The position numbers were made by a program, and so were the translations under genes. The notes below the pieces were generated by a model. The model was given only the letters and a program-made list of their open reading frames with translations. It did not search any database and was not told where the DNA came from. From an uncultured Collinsella sp. (GTDB lineage: Bacteria > Actinomycetota > Coriobacteriia > Coriobacteriales > Coriobacteriaceae), in the NCBI GenBank assembly GCA_900544225.1, contig UQUD01000032.1, positions 1 through 20,295 of the forward strand: a DNA stretch of 20,295 bases, in the 5' to 3' direction. Below, in pieces: positions 6,443-14,534 of this stretch (position 1 is its first letter; every line of letters starts with the position of its first letter).

Positions 6443-7378
6443 TTACAGCTCGGTCACGACAACGCCGTTGTAGACCTCGTCCCAACGGTCCATGACCAGA
6501 TGGCCGGTCATGGGATCCATGGCATTGAGTTTGCCGCAGGTGTTGGCGGTACGCAGCACCGTCTCGTCGTCGGCGCCGGCAGCAATCGCATGTGCGAAGC
6601 CGGCAATGGTCGAATCGCCAGAGCCCGTAGCGTTAACGGCGGGGATATCGGGGGTCTTGGCGCGGAACGCACGGCCATTGTGGAAGCCAACTGAGCCGGC
6701 AGCGCCCATGGATACGACGACCCAGGGGATATCGGAGAAGCGGGCGTCAGAGGCGAGCGCGGAACGGAGCTCGTCCACATCGTCGGTGGTAAAGCTCGTG
6801 CCCAGAAGGCCGTTAATTTCGGTCAGGTTAGGCTTAACCAGCTCAGGCTTGACCTCGGACTTGAGCGCAGCCTCGAGCGAGGCGCCCGAGGTATCGAGCA
6901 GCACCTTGGCGCCGGCGTTCTCTGCAATGCCCGTGATCTTGGCGTAGTAGTCCGCCTCGACGCCGCGGGGCAGCGAACCCGAGATGGTAACGACATCGGC
7001 CTTGCTCGCAAGCTCGGCGAACTTGGCGGTAAAGGCATCGAGTTCCTCGGGGGCAATCGTCGGGCCGCTCTCGAGCAACTCGGTCTGGTTGCCAGCATGA
7101 AGGATATTGAGACAGATGCGAGTCTCGCCCTTGATGGGCACAAAATCATTCTTAATGCCGTTGGCATCCATGAGCTCGGCCATATAGGCGCCCATATGAC
7201 CACCAAGCAGGCCGGTTGCCACAACGTCGTCGCCCAGCTGGCCCAGGACGCGGGCAACGTTAAGGCCCTTGCCGCCGGCGGTCTTTTCGGGTGTCACGCG
7301 GTTGACGTCGTCGATGACGAGTTCATCGAGCTGATAGCGCGTATCGACAGACGGGTTCATCGTAACGGTGAGGATCAT
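6443..7378 (-). CDS. lacC: Tagatose-6-phosphate kinase, PfkB family
   Basis: Phosphorylates tagatose-6-phosphate with ATP to tagatose-1,6-bisphosphate. The 311-aa product has the PfkB signatures: MNPSVD near the N-terminus, TAGGKGLNVARVL (33-45) for the sugar, TISGSLPRG (131-139), and the ATP/catalytic motif NATGSGDSTIAG (249-260, catalytic D255). The ending MTGH (290-293) and overall sequence resemble lactococcal LacC more than FruK. A 1-phosphofructokinase activity remains possible. AAGGAG lies 6 nt before ATG 7378. In this cluster it can take product from both AgaS (amino sugar) and the LacG/LacAB route. It lies 59 bp after lacX-like and before the nagA remnant. Confidence 0.85.
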   Translation of the reverse strand: MILTVTMNPSVDTRYQLDELVIDDVNRVTPEKTAGGKGLNVARVLGQLGDDVVATGLLGGHMGAYMAELMDANGIKNDFVPIKGETRICLNILHAGNQTELLESGPTIAPEELDAFTAKFAELASKADVVTISGSLPRGVEADYYAKITGIAENAGAKVLLDTSGASLEAALKSEVKPELVKPNLTEINGLLGTSFTTDDVDELRSALASDARFSDIPWVVVSMGAAGSVGFHNGRAFRAKTPDIPAVNATGSGDSTIAGFAHAIAAGADDETVLRTANTCGKLNAMDPMTGHLVMDRWDEVYNGVVVTEL

Positions 7379-7437
7379 TTTTAGCTCCTTATCTCGCAGG
7401 CTCCTTGTGCCTCGCGATACGAGTCGACAAAACGGAA

Positions 7438-8319
7438 TTACAGAATCTCAATCGTGAACGAGCGAACGACGGTCTCCTTGGGCTTGGCGACAAGGCAGCC
7501 GCGCTTATGCTCAAGCACGTCGTCCTCATCGGAGCAGGTCGAGAGACCGCCCCAAGGCTCAACCGCCACAAAATCGCCCTCGGGCTTGCTCCACACAATG
7601 AGATATGGGAAGCCCTCAAAGCTCAGGCGGACGCCCTTGTCCTCGCCCTTTTTGGAAAGCGTGACCTGACGGCTCTCGAGCACGTCAAAGATGGTCTCCG
7701 CAAAATCGAAGAGCTCGTGCGACAGGGGCAGCGTCTTTCCCACCATGGGGTTCTTGGAGCGATTGGTCACGTCAATCAAGCCAGTCGAGGGGACGGCAGT
7801 GCAAAGCTCAGCAGCCTCGTCCTTCTCAAAGCGCAGCTCGTAGTCCGTATAGGCCTCGCCCTCATCGAGCGGACACCTAAATCCGGGATGACCGCCAATA
7901 AAGAACGGCATGTCCTCGGTGCCCTCGTTGGTGACCTCGTAGGAAACGCGCACGGCAGCGTCCTCGAGCGCATAACGAGCGACAAGCTTAAACGGATATG
8001 GGTAATCGCTCAGCAATGCAGCGTTATCCTCCGAAGCCAGGCACATCGCCAGCTCGTTCTCGCTTTGGCTCAACAGCTTCCATTCCTGCTTGCGCGCAAA
8101 GCCGTGGCGAGCGAGCTTTACATGATGCCCGGCAAACGTCATGGCGCTGTTATCGCGCAAGCCTCCGCAAATTGGGAAGCAAATCGGTGCCTGGCCGGAC
8201 CACACGGCGGGATCGCCCTGCCACAGATACTCACGGCCTCCAGCCTCAATCGAGGTAAACGAGCCGCCAGCCGTAGACACCTTAATAGAAATCGAATCGT
8301 TGGAGAGAGCGTATTCCAT
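7438..8319 (-). CDS. LacX-like aldose 1-epimerase family protein
   Basis: A 293-aa member of the aldose-epimerase fold group that includes LacX of lactococcal lactose operons. Visible features are the N-terminal STAGGSFTSIEAGGREYLWQ, FIGGHPGFRCPL with a conserved His in the middle, and VWSKPEGDFVAVEPWGG toward the C-terminus, which carries the Glu expected of the base. It is clearly different from the GalM-type enzyme at 3416. The natural sugar (possibly a 6-phosphate) is not known. Start at ATG 8319 with AAAGGAT 7 nt upstream; the frame is open 45 codons further up but without homology-like sequence. First gene of the unit with lacC and yhcH. Confidence 0.82.
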   Translation of the reverse strand: MEYALSNDSISIKVSTAGGSFTSIEAGGREYLWQGDPAVWSGQAPICFPICGGLRDNSAMTFAGHHVKLARHGFARKQEWKLLSQSENELAMCLASEDNAALLSDYPYPFKLVARYALEDAAVRVSYEVTNEGTEDMPFFIGGHPGFRCPLDEGEAYTDYELRFEKDEAAELCTAVPSTGLIDVTNRSKNPMVGKTLPLSHELFDFAETIFDVLESRQVTLSKKGEDKGVRLSFEGFPYLIVWSKPEGDFVAVEPWGGLSTCSDEDDVLEHKRGCLVAKPKETVVRSFTIEIL

Positions 8320-8475
8320 TGTCCATCCTTTCGAACAACTGCTATTTGCTCGCAAGAACCCGTCTCGGCCCTGACCAAAGGACAAACCCGCACGTTCATC
8401 GATGCGTCCGGTATCCCAGCCATACAACGGGGTACCATACAGACATTGATGCAATTACAGCTGAAAGGCCTTCTT

Positions 8476-9060
8476 ATGCGAACCATCATCCTCTACGCCT
8501 CGCGCCATCACGGCAATACGAAAAAGCTCGTGGACGCCATCGTCGAGGCACACCCCGAGATCGATACCCTCGACGTGAAGTCACTCGGTAAAAACGAGTA
8601 TCCCAACCTGCACGAATATCATCTGATCGGTGTCGCCACGGGCATCTATTACTCCGAGATCGACAAGGACATGGCACGCGTGCTCACGAACGTGCTGCAG
8701 CCGCAGGACAAGGTGTTTGGCCTTATGACCTACGGTGGCAAAAACAAGTGGTACGGCAAGGATATCGATGGCATCTGCCGCATGAGGCAGGCCATCTTTA
8801 TGGGTGTCTACGGCTGCCCCGGCTTTGATACGTGGGGGCCGTTCAAGCTCACCGGTGGTGTCCAAAAGGGACACCCGACCGCTGAGGAAATTAAGGGCGC
8901 CGTCGACTTCTTCGACAAGATCGAAGACGAGTATGGCGATATCATCGTCGAAGAGTACGCCAAGCGCGAGAAGCGTCTAGCATACGAAAAGGAGCATCCT
9001 GCGGGAGGTCTTGTGGCCGGCGTCAAGCGCACGGCAAAGAAGATCGCTAACAAGCTGTAA
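8476..9060 (+). CDS. Flavodoxin-like protein
   Basis: A 194-aa protein whose first 150 residues form a flavodoxin-type domain. It has a beta strand RTIILYAS, then RHHGNTKKLV as the FMN phosphate loop (normal form S/T-x-x-x-x-N-T), then VATGIYYSEIDKDM and a second flavin loop region LMTYGGKNKWYGKD. The C-terminal ~40 residues are charged and end in a basic tail (GVKRTAKKIANKL). It may carry electrons for an unknown partner or act as an NAD(P)H-linked flavin protein. Start at ATG 8476 with GAAAGG 7-8 nt upstream. A longer open frame reaching back to 7405 is antisense to lacX and is not real. It is transcribed alone, divergent from lacX-like. Confidence 0.8.
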   Translation: MRTIILYASRHHGNTKKLVDAIVEAHPEIDTLDVKSLGKNEYPNLHEYHLIGVATGIYYSEIDKDMARVLTNVLQPQDKVFGLMTYGGKNKWYGKDIDGICRMRQAIFMGVYGCPGFDTWGPFKLTGGVQKGHPTAEEIKGAVDFFDKIEDEYGDIIVEEYAKREKRLAYEKEHPAGGLVAGVKRTAKKIANKL

Positions 9061-9091
9061 CTGTGAAGGTGCTTTTGAGCGTTTAACTCAT

Positions 9092-9129
9092 ACGGCGGGT
9101 CCGAGCAGATTCGGGCCCGCCGTCTTTTT
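9092..9129. terminator. Terminator shared by the flavodoxin-like gene and nagA
   Basis: ACGGCGGGTCCGA (9092-9104) and TCGGGCCCGCCGT (9111-9123) pair over 13 bp with one G-T, then CTTTTTC on the plus strand. It sits between convergent gene ends (9060 and 9136). The plus-strand side has the T-run. Confidence 0.85.
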
Positions 9130-9135
9130 CTATCG

Positions 9136-10305
9136 TTACTCAGTAAAGGCGTTGCCGACGCTCTGGCCGCCAACATACGTCTCGACGAGGGTGAGCTCAT
9201 GGTCGAACACGACAAAGTCGGCGTCGCGACCCGGCATGATGCTGCCGCACTTATCCTCGATGTGCGCGGAGCGTGCCGGCACCTCGGTTGCCATGCGAAT
9301 GGCGATATCGGCGCTGGCGATGCCCCAGTCGACGATGTTCTTGACGCCCTGGGCAAGCGTGAGCACCGAGCCGGCAATGCTCTTGCCGTCGGCGAGCCAG
9401 CACAGGTTGTCCTTCATGATGACGTCCATGCCGCCACTGGTGTAGCTGCCCTCGGGCATGCCGCCACAACCCAGGCAGTCGGTGATGAGCACCGTGTGCT
9501 GCCAGCCCTTTGCCTGCAGCAGTGCCTTGATGGCGGCAGGGTTTACGTGCTTGCCGTCGCAGATGATCTCGGCGTAGGTCTCGGGCGTGGACATGGCAGC
9601 ACCCACGACACCGGGCTCACGGTGATGCAGCCCGCGCTGGCCGTTATAGGTATGCGTAAAGCAGCTGGCACCGGCGTTGATGGCAGCGATGCACTCATCG
9701 TAGGTGGCGTCGGAGTGACCGATGCTGGTCACCACACCCTTGGCGTTCAGAGCAGCCGCATAAGCAGCGGCACCGTCGCGCTCGGCCGCCATGGCGCTCT
9801 TAACGATGCGACCACCCGCAGCCTCCTGCCACTGATCGAAGACCTCCTCGGAGGGATCGATAAGATAAGCGGGGTTCTGCGCGCCCACGTGCTTCATAGT
9901 AAAGAAGGGACCCTCCAGGTAGATGCCCTGAATGCGTGCACCGCAGAAGTCGGGGCCGCGACCCTCGTCCGCCTGAGCGATGGCGGCGCAGGCGTCCTTG
10001 ATCTGCTCGACGCCATCGGTGAATGTCGTGGGCAGCCAGCTGGTGGTGCCGCGACGGGCGAGCTCGGTCGAGCTGATATCGATGCCCTCGGGATCATTAT
10101 CGGTAGTTGAGTGGTTGTAGAAGCCATGGATGTGAGTATCGACCATACCCGGTGCGATCCACGATCCCGTGTAGTCCTTAATCTCGCAAGAGGGCTCGTC
10201 GGCCTGCCAGGCGCCAAAAACGCCATCCTCGACCATAAGATAGCCGCCCAGCTGCGGGCCTGCCGGCAAGAAGAACTTGTCAGCCTTAATTGCGTACGTG
10301 CTCAT
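9136..10305 (-). CDS. nagA: N-acetylglucosamine/galactosamine-6-phosphate deacetylase
   Basis: Amidohydrolase that removes acetate from an N-acetyl-hexosamine-6-phosphate. The metal and catalytic residues are all visible in the 389-aa product: H58-x-H60 (DTHIHG), E131 (YLEGPF), H197 (SIGHSD), H218 (FTHTYNG) and D276 (LITDCLGCGG). The ending MPGRDADFVVFD is typical of the family. I choose ATG 10305 with AAGGAG 5 nt upstream; a GTG two codons earlier overlaps that site. The terminator of agaS lies upstream, so nagA probably has its own promoter. Next to agaS and lacC, the acetyl-galactosamine form (AgaA role) is the likelier job, but the residues do not separate it from the glucosamine form. 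Confidence 0.9.
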   Translation of the reverse strand: MSTYAIKADKFFLPAGPQLGGYLMVEDGVFGAWQADEPSCEIKDYTGSWIAPGMVDTHIHGFYNHSTTDNDPEGIDISSTELARRGTTSWLPTTFTDGVEQIKDACAAIAQADEGRGPDFCGARIQGIYLEGPFFTMKHVGAQNPAYLIDPSEEVFDQWQEAAGGRIVKSAMAAERDGAAAYAAALNAKGVVTSIGHSDATYDECIAAINAGASCFTHTYNGQRGLHHREPGVVGAAMSTPETYAEIICDGKHVNPAAIKALLQAKGWQHTVLITDCLGCGGMPEGSYTSGGMDVIMKDNLCWLADGKSIAGSVLTLAQGVKNIVDWGIASADIAIRMATEVPARSAHIEDKCGSIMPGRDADFVVFDHELTLVETYVGGQSVGNAFTE

Positions 10306-10362
10306 ATGCACTCCTTGCTTCTAAAGCAGTTGACTGTGGTGATGCTTATACCCAGCTCACGT

Positions 10363-10404
10363 AAAACAAAAAGCGCCCGCCCGCCGTTATGAGCGGACGG
10401 GCGC
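10363..10404 (-). terminator. Terminator after agaS
   Basis: On the minus strand GCGCCCGTCCGC (10404-10393) pairs with GCGGGCGGGCGC (10384-10373) with one G-U, followed by TTTTTGTTTT (10372-10363). It lies 18 bp after the agaS stop. A TATAAG box on the minus strand just beyond (near 10340) may begin the nagA promoter, which would explain separate transcription of nagA. Confidence 0.85.
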
Positions 10405-10422
10405 CCTTACAGGGGGACGCGA

Positions 10423-11589
10423 TTAAGCGGTGAAGGGGTGAATCGTCACGCCCTTAACCACGCGGTTGACCGTGCCGGTGGGGCTCGGCGTATCGGGCGT
10501 GTTGCCCACGCGCACGGAGTTGAGCAGGCTGATGGCCTGGGCAAACATCACGAACGGCAGAGCAAGGTAGCCCTCGGGAAGCGCCTCGTAGCCCTTAAAG
10601 GTGAAAGACTCACCCTCATAGACAGTGGCACCTTCCTGCTGAACGGCGACGGTGTGCTGTGCAATATCGTCGCCACCGATCTCGTTAAGGATGTCGATGT
10701 CGTACTGACGGGTGTAGGCATCGTTGTTGACGAACACGAAGACGAGCGTCTTATCGTCGACGAAGGACTTAGGTCCGTGACGATAGCCCATGGAGGTGTC
10801 GTAGGAAGTAGCGACCAGGCCGTGAGCAAGCTCGAGGATCTTGAGCTGGCTCTCCTGGGCAAGGCCACCGAAGGAGCCAGAGCCCAAGTAGGTCACGCGG
10901 TTGAAGTCGCCAGCCAGGTAATCGGCGATCTCAGGCTCACGAGCGATGACCTCCTCGCCCATCTTGGCGATGGTCTCGACCCACTCGGCCTTCTGCTCGT
11001 CAGAGGCAGTGTCGAAAATAAGGGTGGAGAGCAGGGTCATGCAGGAATAAGAGCCGGTCATGGCGAAGCCCTTGTCGTTGGCGCGCGGAATGAGCAGCGT
11101 CAGCGCGTTGGGATCATCGGCAGACTCGACGGCGAGCTTGCCCTCGGGAGCGCAGGTGATGTTGAGGAACTTGACGTTGTGGACGAGCTCCTTGGCAACG
11201 GCAACAGCGGCAAGGCTCTCGGGGCTGTTGCCAGAGCGGGCAAAGGAAACCACGAGCGTGGGATCCTCGGCGCGCAGGAAGTCGCGCGGGGCGCTCACGA
11301 TGTCGGTCGTGGCGATGGGCTTAAAGTCGTAGAGATCAGTGTTGCCAGCGTGACGCAGGTACGGGGCGCAGGTATCGCCAACGTAGTCGGACGTACCAGC
11401 ACCGGTGAAGACAACGGACAGACGGCCCTCGCCCATAGCGCGAGCCTCGGCCAGGAAGGCCTCGATGGCCTCCTTGTTCTCGCGATAGATGTTGAGCGTA
11501 TCACGCCAAAGCTCGGGCTGCTGAGCAATCTCGGCCGTGGTGATCTGGGCGCCGAGCTCGGTGAGCTCCTCGACACTCTTCTCGAACAT
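10423..11589 (-). CDS. agaS: Galactosamine-6-phosphate deaminase/isomerase, SIS family
   Basis: Converts galactosamine-6-phosphate to tagatose-6-phosphate and ammonia. The 388-aa product has two SIS domains (about 45-200 and 225-370). The first contains FTGAGTSDYVGD (61-72) and SFARSGNSPES (115-125), the sugar-phosphate binding loops. The second contains LGSGSFGGLAQES and SMGYRHGPKSFVDDKTLV. The C-terminal SPTGTVNRVVKGVTIHPF is characteristic of AgaS as opposed to GlmS. The start is ATG 11589 with GAGAGG about 9 nt upstream. It has a clear -10 box and an operator in front and a strong terminator behind. Its product feeds lacC, and its substrate comes from nagA. Confidence 0.9.
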   Translation of the reverse strand: MFEKSVEELTELGAQITTAEIAQQPELWRDTLNIYRENKEAIEAFLAEARAMGEGRLSVVFTGAGTSDYVGDTCAPYLRHAGNTDLYDFKPIATTDIVSAPRDFLRAEDPTLVVSFARSGNSPESLAAVAVAKELVHNVKFLNITCAPEGKLAVESADDPNALTLLIPRANDKGFAMTGSYSCMTLLSTLIFDTASDEQKAEWVETIAKMGEEVIAREPEIADYLAGDFNRVTYLGSGSFGGLAQESQLKILELAHGLVATSYDTSMGYRHGPKSFVDDKTLVFVFVNNDAYTRQYDIDILNEIGGDDIAQHTVAVQQEGATVYEGESFTFKGYEALPEGYLALPFVMFAQAISLLNSVRVGNTPDTPSPTGTVNRVVKGVTIHPFTA

Positions 11590-11628
11590 TTCTAATACCT
11601 CTCTCTAGAAGTAATCCTCTGACGTGCA

Positions 11629-11634
11629 ATTATA
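11629..11634 (-). promoter_or_regulatory. -10 box of the agaS promoter
   Basis: TATAAT on the minus strand, 40 bp before the agaS ATG. No good -35 is present at the right distance. That position is instead taken by the palindrome at 11651-11664, as expected for a repressor or activator site. Confidence 0.6.
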
Positions 11635-11650
11635 CACTTCGGTTGGTTAT

Positions 11651-11664
11651 CTGGTAGTAACCAG
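11651..11664. promoter_or_regulatory. GntR-type operator in front of agaS
   Basis: CTGGTAGTAACCAG is a palindrome with 5-bp arms and 4-nt centre (TGGT-N4-ACCA core). This layout matches the TGGTCTAGACCA-type sites of NagR/DasR GntR regulators. The first 13 bases recur exactly at 15944-15956 before the PTS operon. The site overlaps the -35 position of agaS. Confidence 0.7.
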
Positions 11665-11703
11665 TTAAATGCAAAGAATCACCATATGGAAACGATGCGA
11701 ACA

Positions 11704-12435
11704 CTAGTTGCTACGCTGGTGGTAAACCTTGTATTTAAACTGATCGGCACGAGCAACCGAGAGCGTATACTCCACAACCTCGTTTGACTCGTTATACGTA
11801 GTCCTGACCAAATCGAGCACAGGCGAGCCCTCGACAATTCCCAAAAGGTGGGCATCGGTAGGACGGGCTATGCTTGCATAGAACTCCTCTTCGGCCACGC
11901 GAATCTTTTGCTGAAAGTCTTGCTCAATCACATCGTAAAGCGGCTTACGCTCCAGCAGCGGTCGCTTTAGGGACATAAATTGACGAACCGGTAGATAGCT
12001 GCGTTCGACCATCATGGGCATGTTGTCGGCAGAGCGAAGGCGCTTGAGCTTAAAAATGCGATCGCCGATACGCAATCCCATATGCTCGGCCAGATTCTTA
12101 TCGGCCTCCATCTCGCAAAACTCGAGAATCGTGGTCGCGGGGTCGCGACCCATCGCGCGCATCTGCTCAGTAAAGCTGTAGGACTGCATAAGATTGGTTG
12201 CCTTTGCCGAACGGTCGGTCACAAAGGTACCGCGACCGTGCTGCCGAACCACAAGTCCTAAACGCTCCAGCTCCTGCAGAGCCAGGCGCACCGTGGTGCG
12301 CGAGAGACCATAGCGCTCCGAAAGTTCGCGCTCGGAAGGAATCATGTCACCGGCATGATATTCATGGTCAATCTTTTCGGTCAGAATATCGACCAGCTGA
12401 TCGTAAAGGGGCTGTTTGCGCGCTCCGATCGCCAT
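11704..12435 (-). CDS. GntR-family regulator with UTRA domain (NagR/DasR/AgaR-type)
   Basis: A 243-aa repressor-type protein. The N-terminal winged helix-turn-helix (about 8-77) has PLYDQLVDILTEKI, GDMIPSERELSERYGLSRTT, VRLALQELERLGLV and the wing RQHGRGTFV. The UTRA effector domain fills about 100-238 (IFKLKRLR, MVERSYLP, PVLDLVRTTYNESNEVVEYT). UTRA proteins of this kind bind amino-sugar phosphates. Its position between agaS and the PTS operon, and the shared operator before both, make it the probable local regulator. The effector is likely galactosamine-6-phosphate or its acetyl form (inferred). GGGAGG lies about 3-8 nt upstream of ATG 12435. It has its own promoter after the PTS terminator. 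Confidence 0.88.
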   Translation of the reverse strand: MAIGARKQPLYDQLVDILTEKIDHEYHAGDMIPSERELSERYGLSRTTVRLALQELERLGLVVRQHGRGTFVTDRSAKATNLMQSYSFTEQMRAMGRDPATTILEFCEMEADKNLAEHMGLRIGDRIFKLKRLRSADNMPMMVERSYLPVRQFMSLKRPLLERKPLYDVIEQDFQQKIRVAEEEFYASIARPTDAHLLGIVEGSPVLDLVRTTYNESNEVVEYTLSVARADQFKYKVYHQRSN

Positions 12436-12484
12436 CCTATCCTCCCTTTTGCTCGAATTCGGCTAACTACCCAAGGTGTTAAGC

Positions 12485-12514
12485 ATTATCGGTCTGCAAC
12501 ACCCGACTCATCAA
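12485..12514 (-). promoter_or_regulatory. Promoter of the GntR regulator gene
   Basis: On the minus strand TTGATG (12514-12509), an 18-bp spacer and GATAAT (12490-12485). The -10 is enclosed by an inverted repeat GGTGTT/AACACC with a 17-nt gap, a possible control site, though it is not the TGGT-N4-ACCA type. Confidence 0.55.
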
Positions 12515-12520
12515 GAAAAC

Positions 12521-12554
12521 AAAAGCCGCGCGCTCTTTCGAGCACGCGGCTTTT
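12521..12554 (-). terminator. Terminator of the PTS operon
   Basis: AAAAGCCGCGCGCTC (12521-12535) and GAGCACGCGGCTTTT (12540-12554) pair with one mismatch around a 4-nt loop. Read on the minus strand the stem ends in a T-rich tract. It lies 66 bp after the EIID stop. Confidence 0.85.
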
Positions 12555-12620
12555 AACATACACATGGCTTAAGGGGTCGGGGTGTGAGCCGCGTAGGGAC
12601 ACACCCCTCAAGCTAGAGCC

Positions 12621-13703
12621 TTACCAGATGCTCGGCCAGAGACCAAGCGGGCCAGCGCCCAGGATGCCAAGGACGAAGAGCAGGAGAATGCCCTTGGTCG
12701 GGGTCCAGCTGTGCTTAGCGAACATGTAGTAAAGCAGCAGCGTAAGCATAAGCGGGACGAGCTTCGGGACGATGGTGTTGAGGGTGTCGGCAACAGAGAA
12801 GTTGACCGGATCCTCGGTAACGGTGCCGTAGGTAACGGACTCCATGCCGTTGCCCAGATCGGTGACGCCGCACTCGACAGCGTTGCCGTCGGCATCGGAA
12901 GCGGTGAGGGCGTTGCCGTCCTCATCGGTCATGGCGATGGTACCGGCCTCAGCGGTCTCGGTATCGATGCCCTCCATACCGGTGAAGTTCTCGGCCTCCT
13001 TCTCGGAGACGATCACGGTATTGGCGGAGAGGCCACGGGTGGTGCCATTGGGAATCTGGAGGTTGATCTGGGTGCCACCCATGGTGACGACCAGGCAACC
13101 GACGACGAAGACGCCCATGATGGAAGCGGCACGCGTGAAGGCCTGCATGTTGGCAGTCAGAGCGTCAATAGCGCTGGTGCCAAGCTTGTAGGACCAGTTC
13201 ATGAGCCAGAAGCGCAGAGCGAACTGGACGACGTTGAAGATCACCAGGAAGATGATCGGTGCAGCGGCGTTGCCGTTGATGGCCATGTTGGAGGTGATGC
13301 CGGCCGTGATAGGCACGAGCGTCAGCCAGAACAGAGCGTCACCGATACCACCGAGCGGGCCCATTGCGGCAACGCGGACGGCGCGGATCGTGGGGATGTC
13401 AACCTTGTTCTGCTCGAGCGAAAGCACGATACCCATAACAAAGGTGACGAGGAACGGGTGGGTGTTGAAGAACTCCAGGTTGTGGCTCATGGAAGCCGCG
13501 AGGTCGTTCTTGTTGGTGTGGATCTTCTCCAGACCGGGGATGATGGAGTAGAGCCAGCCAGCGGCCTGCATACGCTCGTAGTTGAACGAGGCCTGCAGGA
13601 AGCAGGAGCGCCAAGCCATCTTGTTGAGGGTCTTCTGGTCGAGCTGCGGAGCAGGAGTGAGATCCTCGTAGTGCTCCGGGATCACATACTCATTAGATGC
13701 CAT
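12621..13703 (-). CDS. Mannose-family PTS EIID component
   Basis: Membrane subunit that, with EIIC, moves the sugar. The first ~215 residues follow the family: LDQKTLNKMAWRSCFLQASF (21-40), NYERMQAAGWLYSIIPGL (41-58), then AAMGPLGGIGDALFW (112-126). The C-terminal hydrophobic segments are VPKLVPLMLTLLLYY (312-326) and residues 338-357. At 360 aa it is about 75 residues longer than the usual ~280; the extra piece (about 217-302) is acidic, glycine-rich and lies just before the last membrane segments. The start is ATG 13703 with GGAGGTGA 8 nt upstream, overlapping the EIIC end by 11 bp. Last gene of the operon. Confidence 0.88.
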   Translation of the reverse strand: MASNEYVIPEHYEDLTPAPQLDQKTLNKMAWRSCFLQASFNYERMQAAGWLYSIIPGLEKIHTNKNDLAASMSHNLEFFNTHPFLVTFVMGIVLSLEQNKVDIPTIRAVRVAAMGPLGGIGDALFWLTLVPITAGITSNMAINGNAAAPIIFLVIFNVVQFALRFWLMNWSYKLGTSAIDALTANMQAFTRAASIMGVFVVGCLVVTMGGTQINLQIPNGTTRGLSANTVIVSEKEAENFTGMEGIDTETAEAGTIAMTDEDGNALTASDADGNAVECGVTDLGNGMESVTYGTVTEDPVNFSVADTLNTIVPKLVPLMLTLLLYYMFAKHSWTPTKGILLLFVLGILGAGPLGLWPSIW

Positions 13704-14493
13704 CTTCGAAGTCACCTCCGTCAGAAACAGCTGCACCCTTCAGCTCGGTCTGCTGCTGGAAGTCCCAGAAAGCGATGCCGAAGCCGATGAGAGCGAGGAT
13801 GAGCAGAGCAGGGGTTGCCAGCGAATCGTTGGCAACGGTGATGAGCGCGAGGCCAAAGCCCATGAGGAAGAAGCCCCACATATCGCGGTTCATCATAACC
13901 TTGAGCAGGACGGCGAAGCCGACGAAGCGCATCATGCCGCCTGCAGCGGAGAGACCGGTCTGCAGCCAAGTCGGGATGGCGGAAGCGATGGTCTGACCGA
14001 TGGTAGCGCCAGCGATGAAGAACAGGGTGACGACGACAGCGAAGATCAGGCCGAGCAGAGCCATGGCGAAGTAGTTCAGGCGCTCGATGCCCTTGGTGTC
14101 CGCGTTATGAGCCATGTTATCGGCCGTGGACATAAGCGGGGACATAAGCGTGAAGACCAGGGTAACGCCAAGCTGGCCGAGCAGAGCGAACGGAATGGCA
14201 AGGCCGACTGCCGCGTTGGGCTCGAGGCCCGTAGCGATAGCGAGAATGGCTGCCATGATGCCGCCGATGACGGCGTTAGGCGGCTGAGCGCCTCCGATCG
14301 GCATGTTGCCGATCGTCATGAGCTGATAGGTACCACCCACGAGAAGACCGGTGTTGAGGTCGCCAAGGATAAGACCGATGACGGCGCCGGTGACGATGGG
14401 CTGATAGAGAGACTCGAGGAAGTCAAACTGGTCGATTGCCGCGATGAACGTAACAACGAAGACCAGAGCGATCTGGATGATCGAGTATTCCAT
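13693..14493 (-). CDS. Mannose-family PTS EIIC component
   Basis: Polytopic membrane channel subunit, 266 aa, of the mannose/fructose/sorbose family. It starts MEYSIIQIALVFVVTFIAAI and has the family run TYQLMTIGNMPIGGAQPPN (about 55-73). Several hydrophobic segments follow, and a short charged tail (LKGAAVSDGGDFEDGI) ends the protein. AAAGGAGGAG lies about 4-8 nt before ATG 14493. The tail overlaps the start of EIID by 11 bp, so the two are probably translationally coupled. In this setting it likely serves N-acetylgalactosamine or galactosamine (AgaW-like role); specificity is inferred from neighbours. Confidence 0.9.
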   Translation of the reverse strand: MEYSIIQIALVFVVTFIAAIDQFDFLESLYQPIVTGAVIGLILGDLNTGLLVGGTYQLMTIGNMPIGGAQPPNAVIGGIMAAILAIATGLEPNAAVGLAIPFALLGQLGVTLVFTLMSPLMSTADNMAHNADTKGIERLNYFAMALLGLIFAVVVTLFFIAGATIGQTIASAIPTWLQTGLSAAGGMMRFVGFAVLLKVMMNRDMWGFFLMGFGLALITVANDSLATPALLILALIGFGIAFWDFQQQTELKGAAVSDGGDFEDGI

Positions 14494-14534
14494 CTTGCTC
14501 CTCCTTTCAAAATGAATGTACGCACTTTGGATAT

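Noticed and set aside
7405..8475. Long N-terminal extension of the flavodoxin-like gene
   Set aside because: It is antisense to lacX-like. The flavodoxin fold and ribosome site both begin at 8476.
10438..11595. 385-codon open frame on the plus strand
   Set aside because: It is exactly antisense to agaS, whose motifs are unmistakable. Long antisense frames are common in GC-rich genes with this codon use.
12711..13790. 359-codon open frame on the plus strand
   Set aside because: It is antisense to EIID and the end of EIIC, with no ribosome site and a His/Asp/Gly-rich composition typical of a shadow frame.
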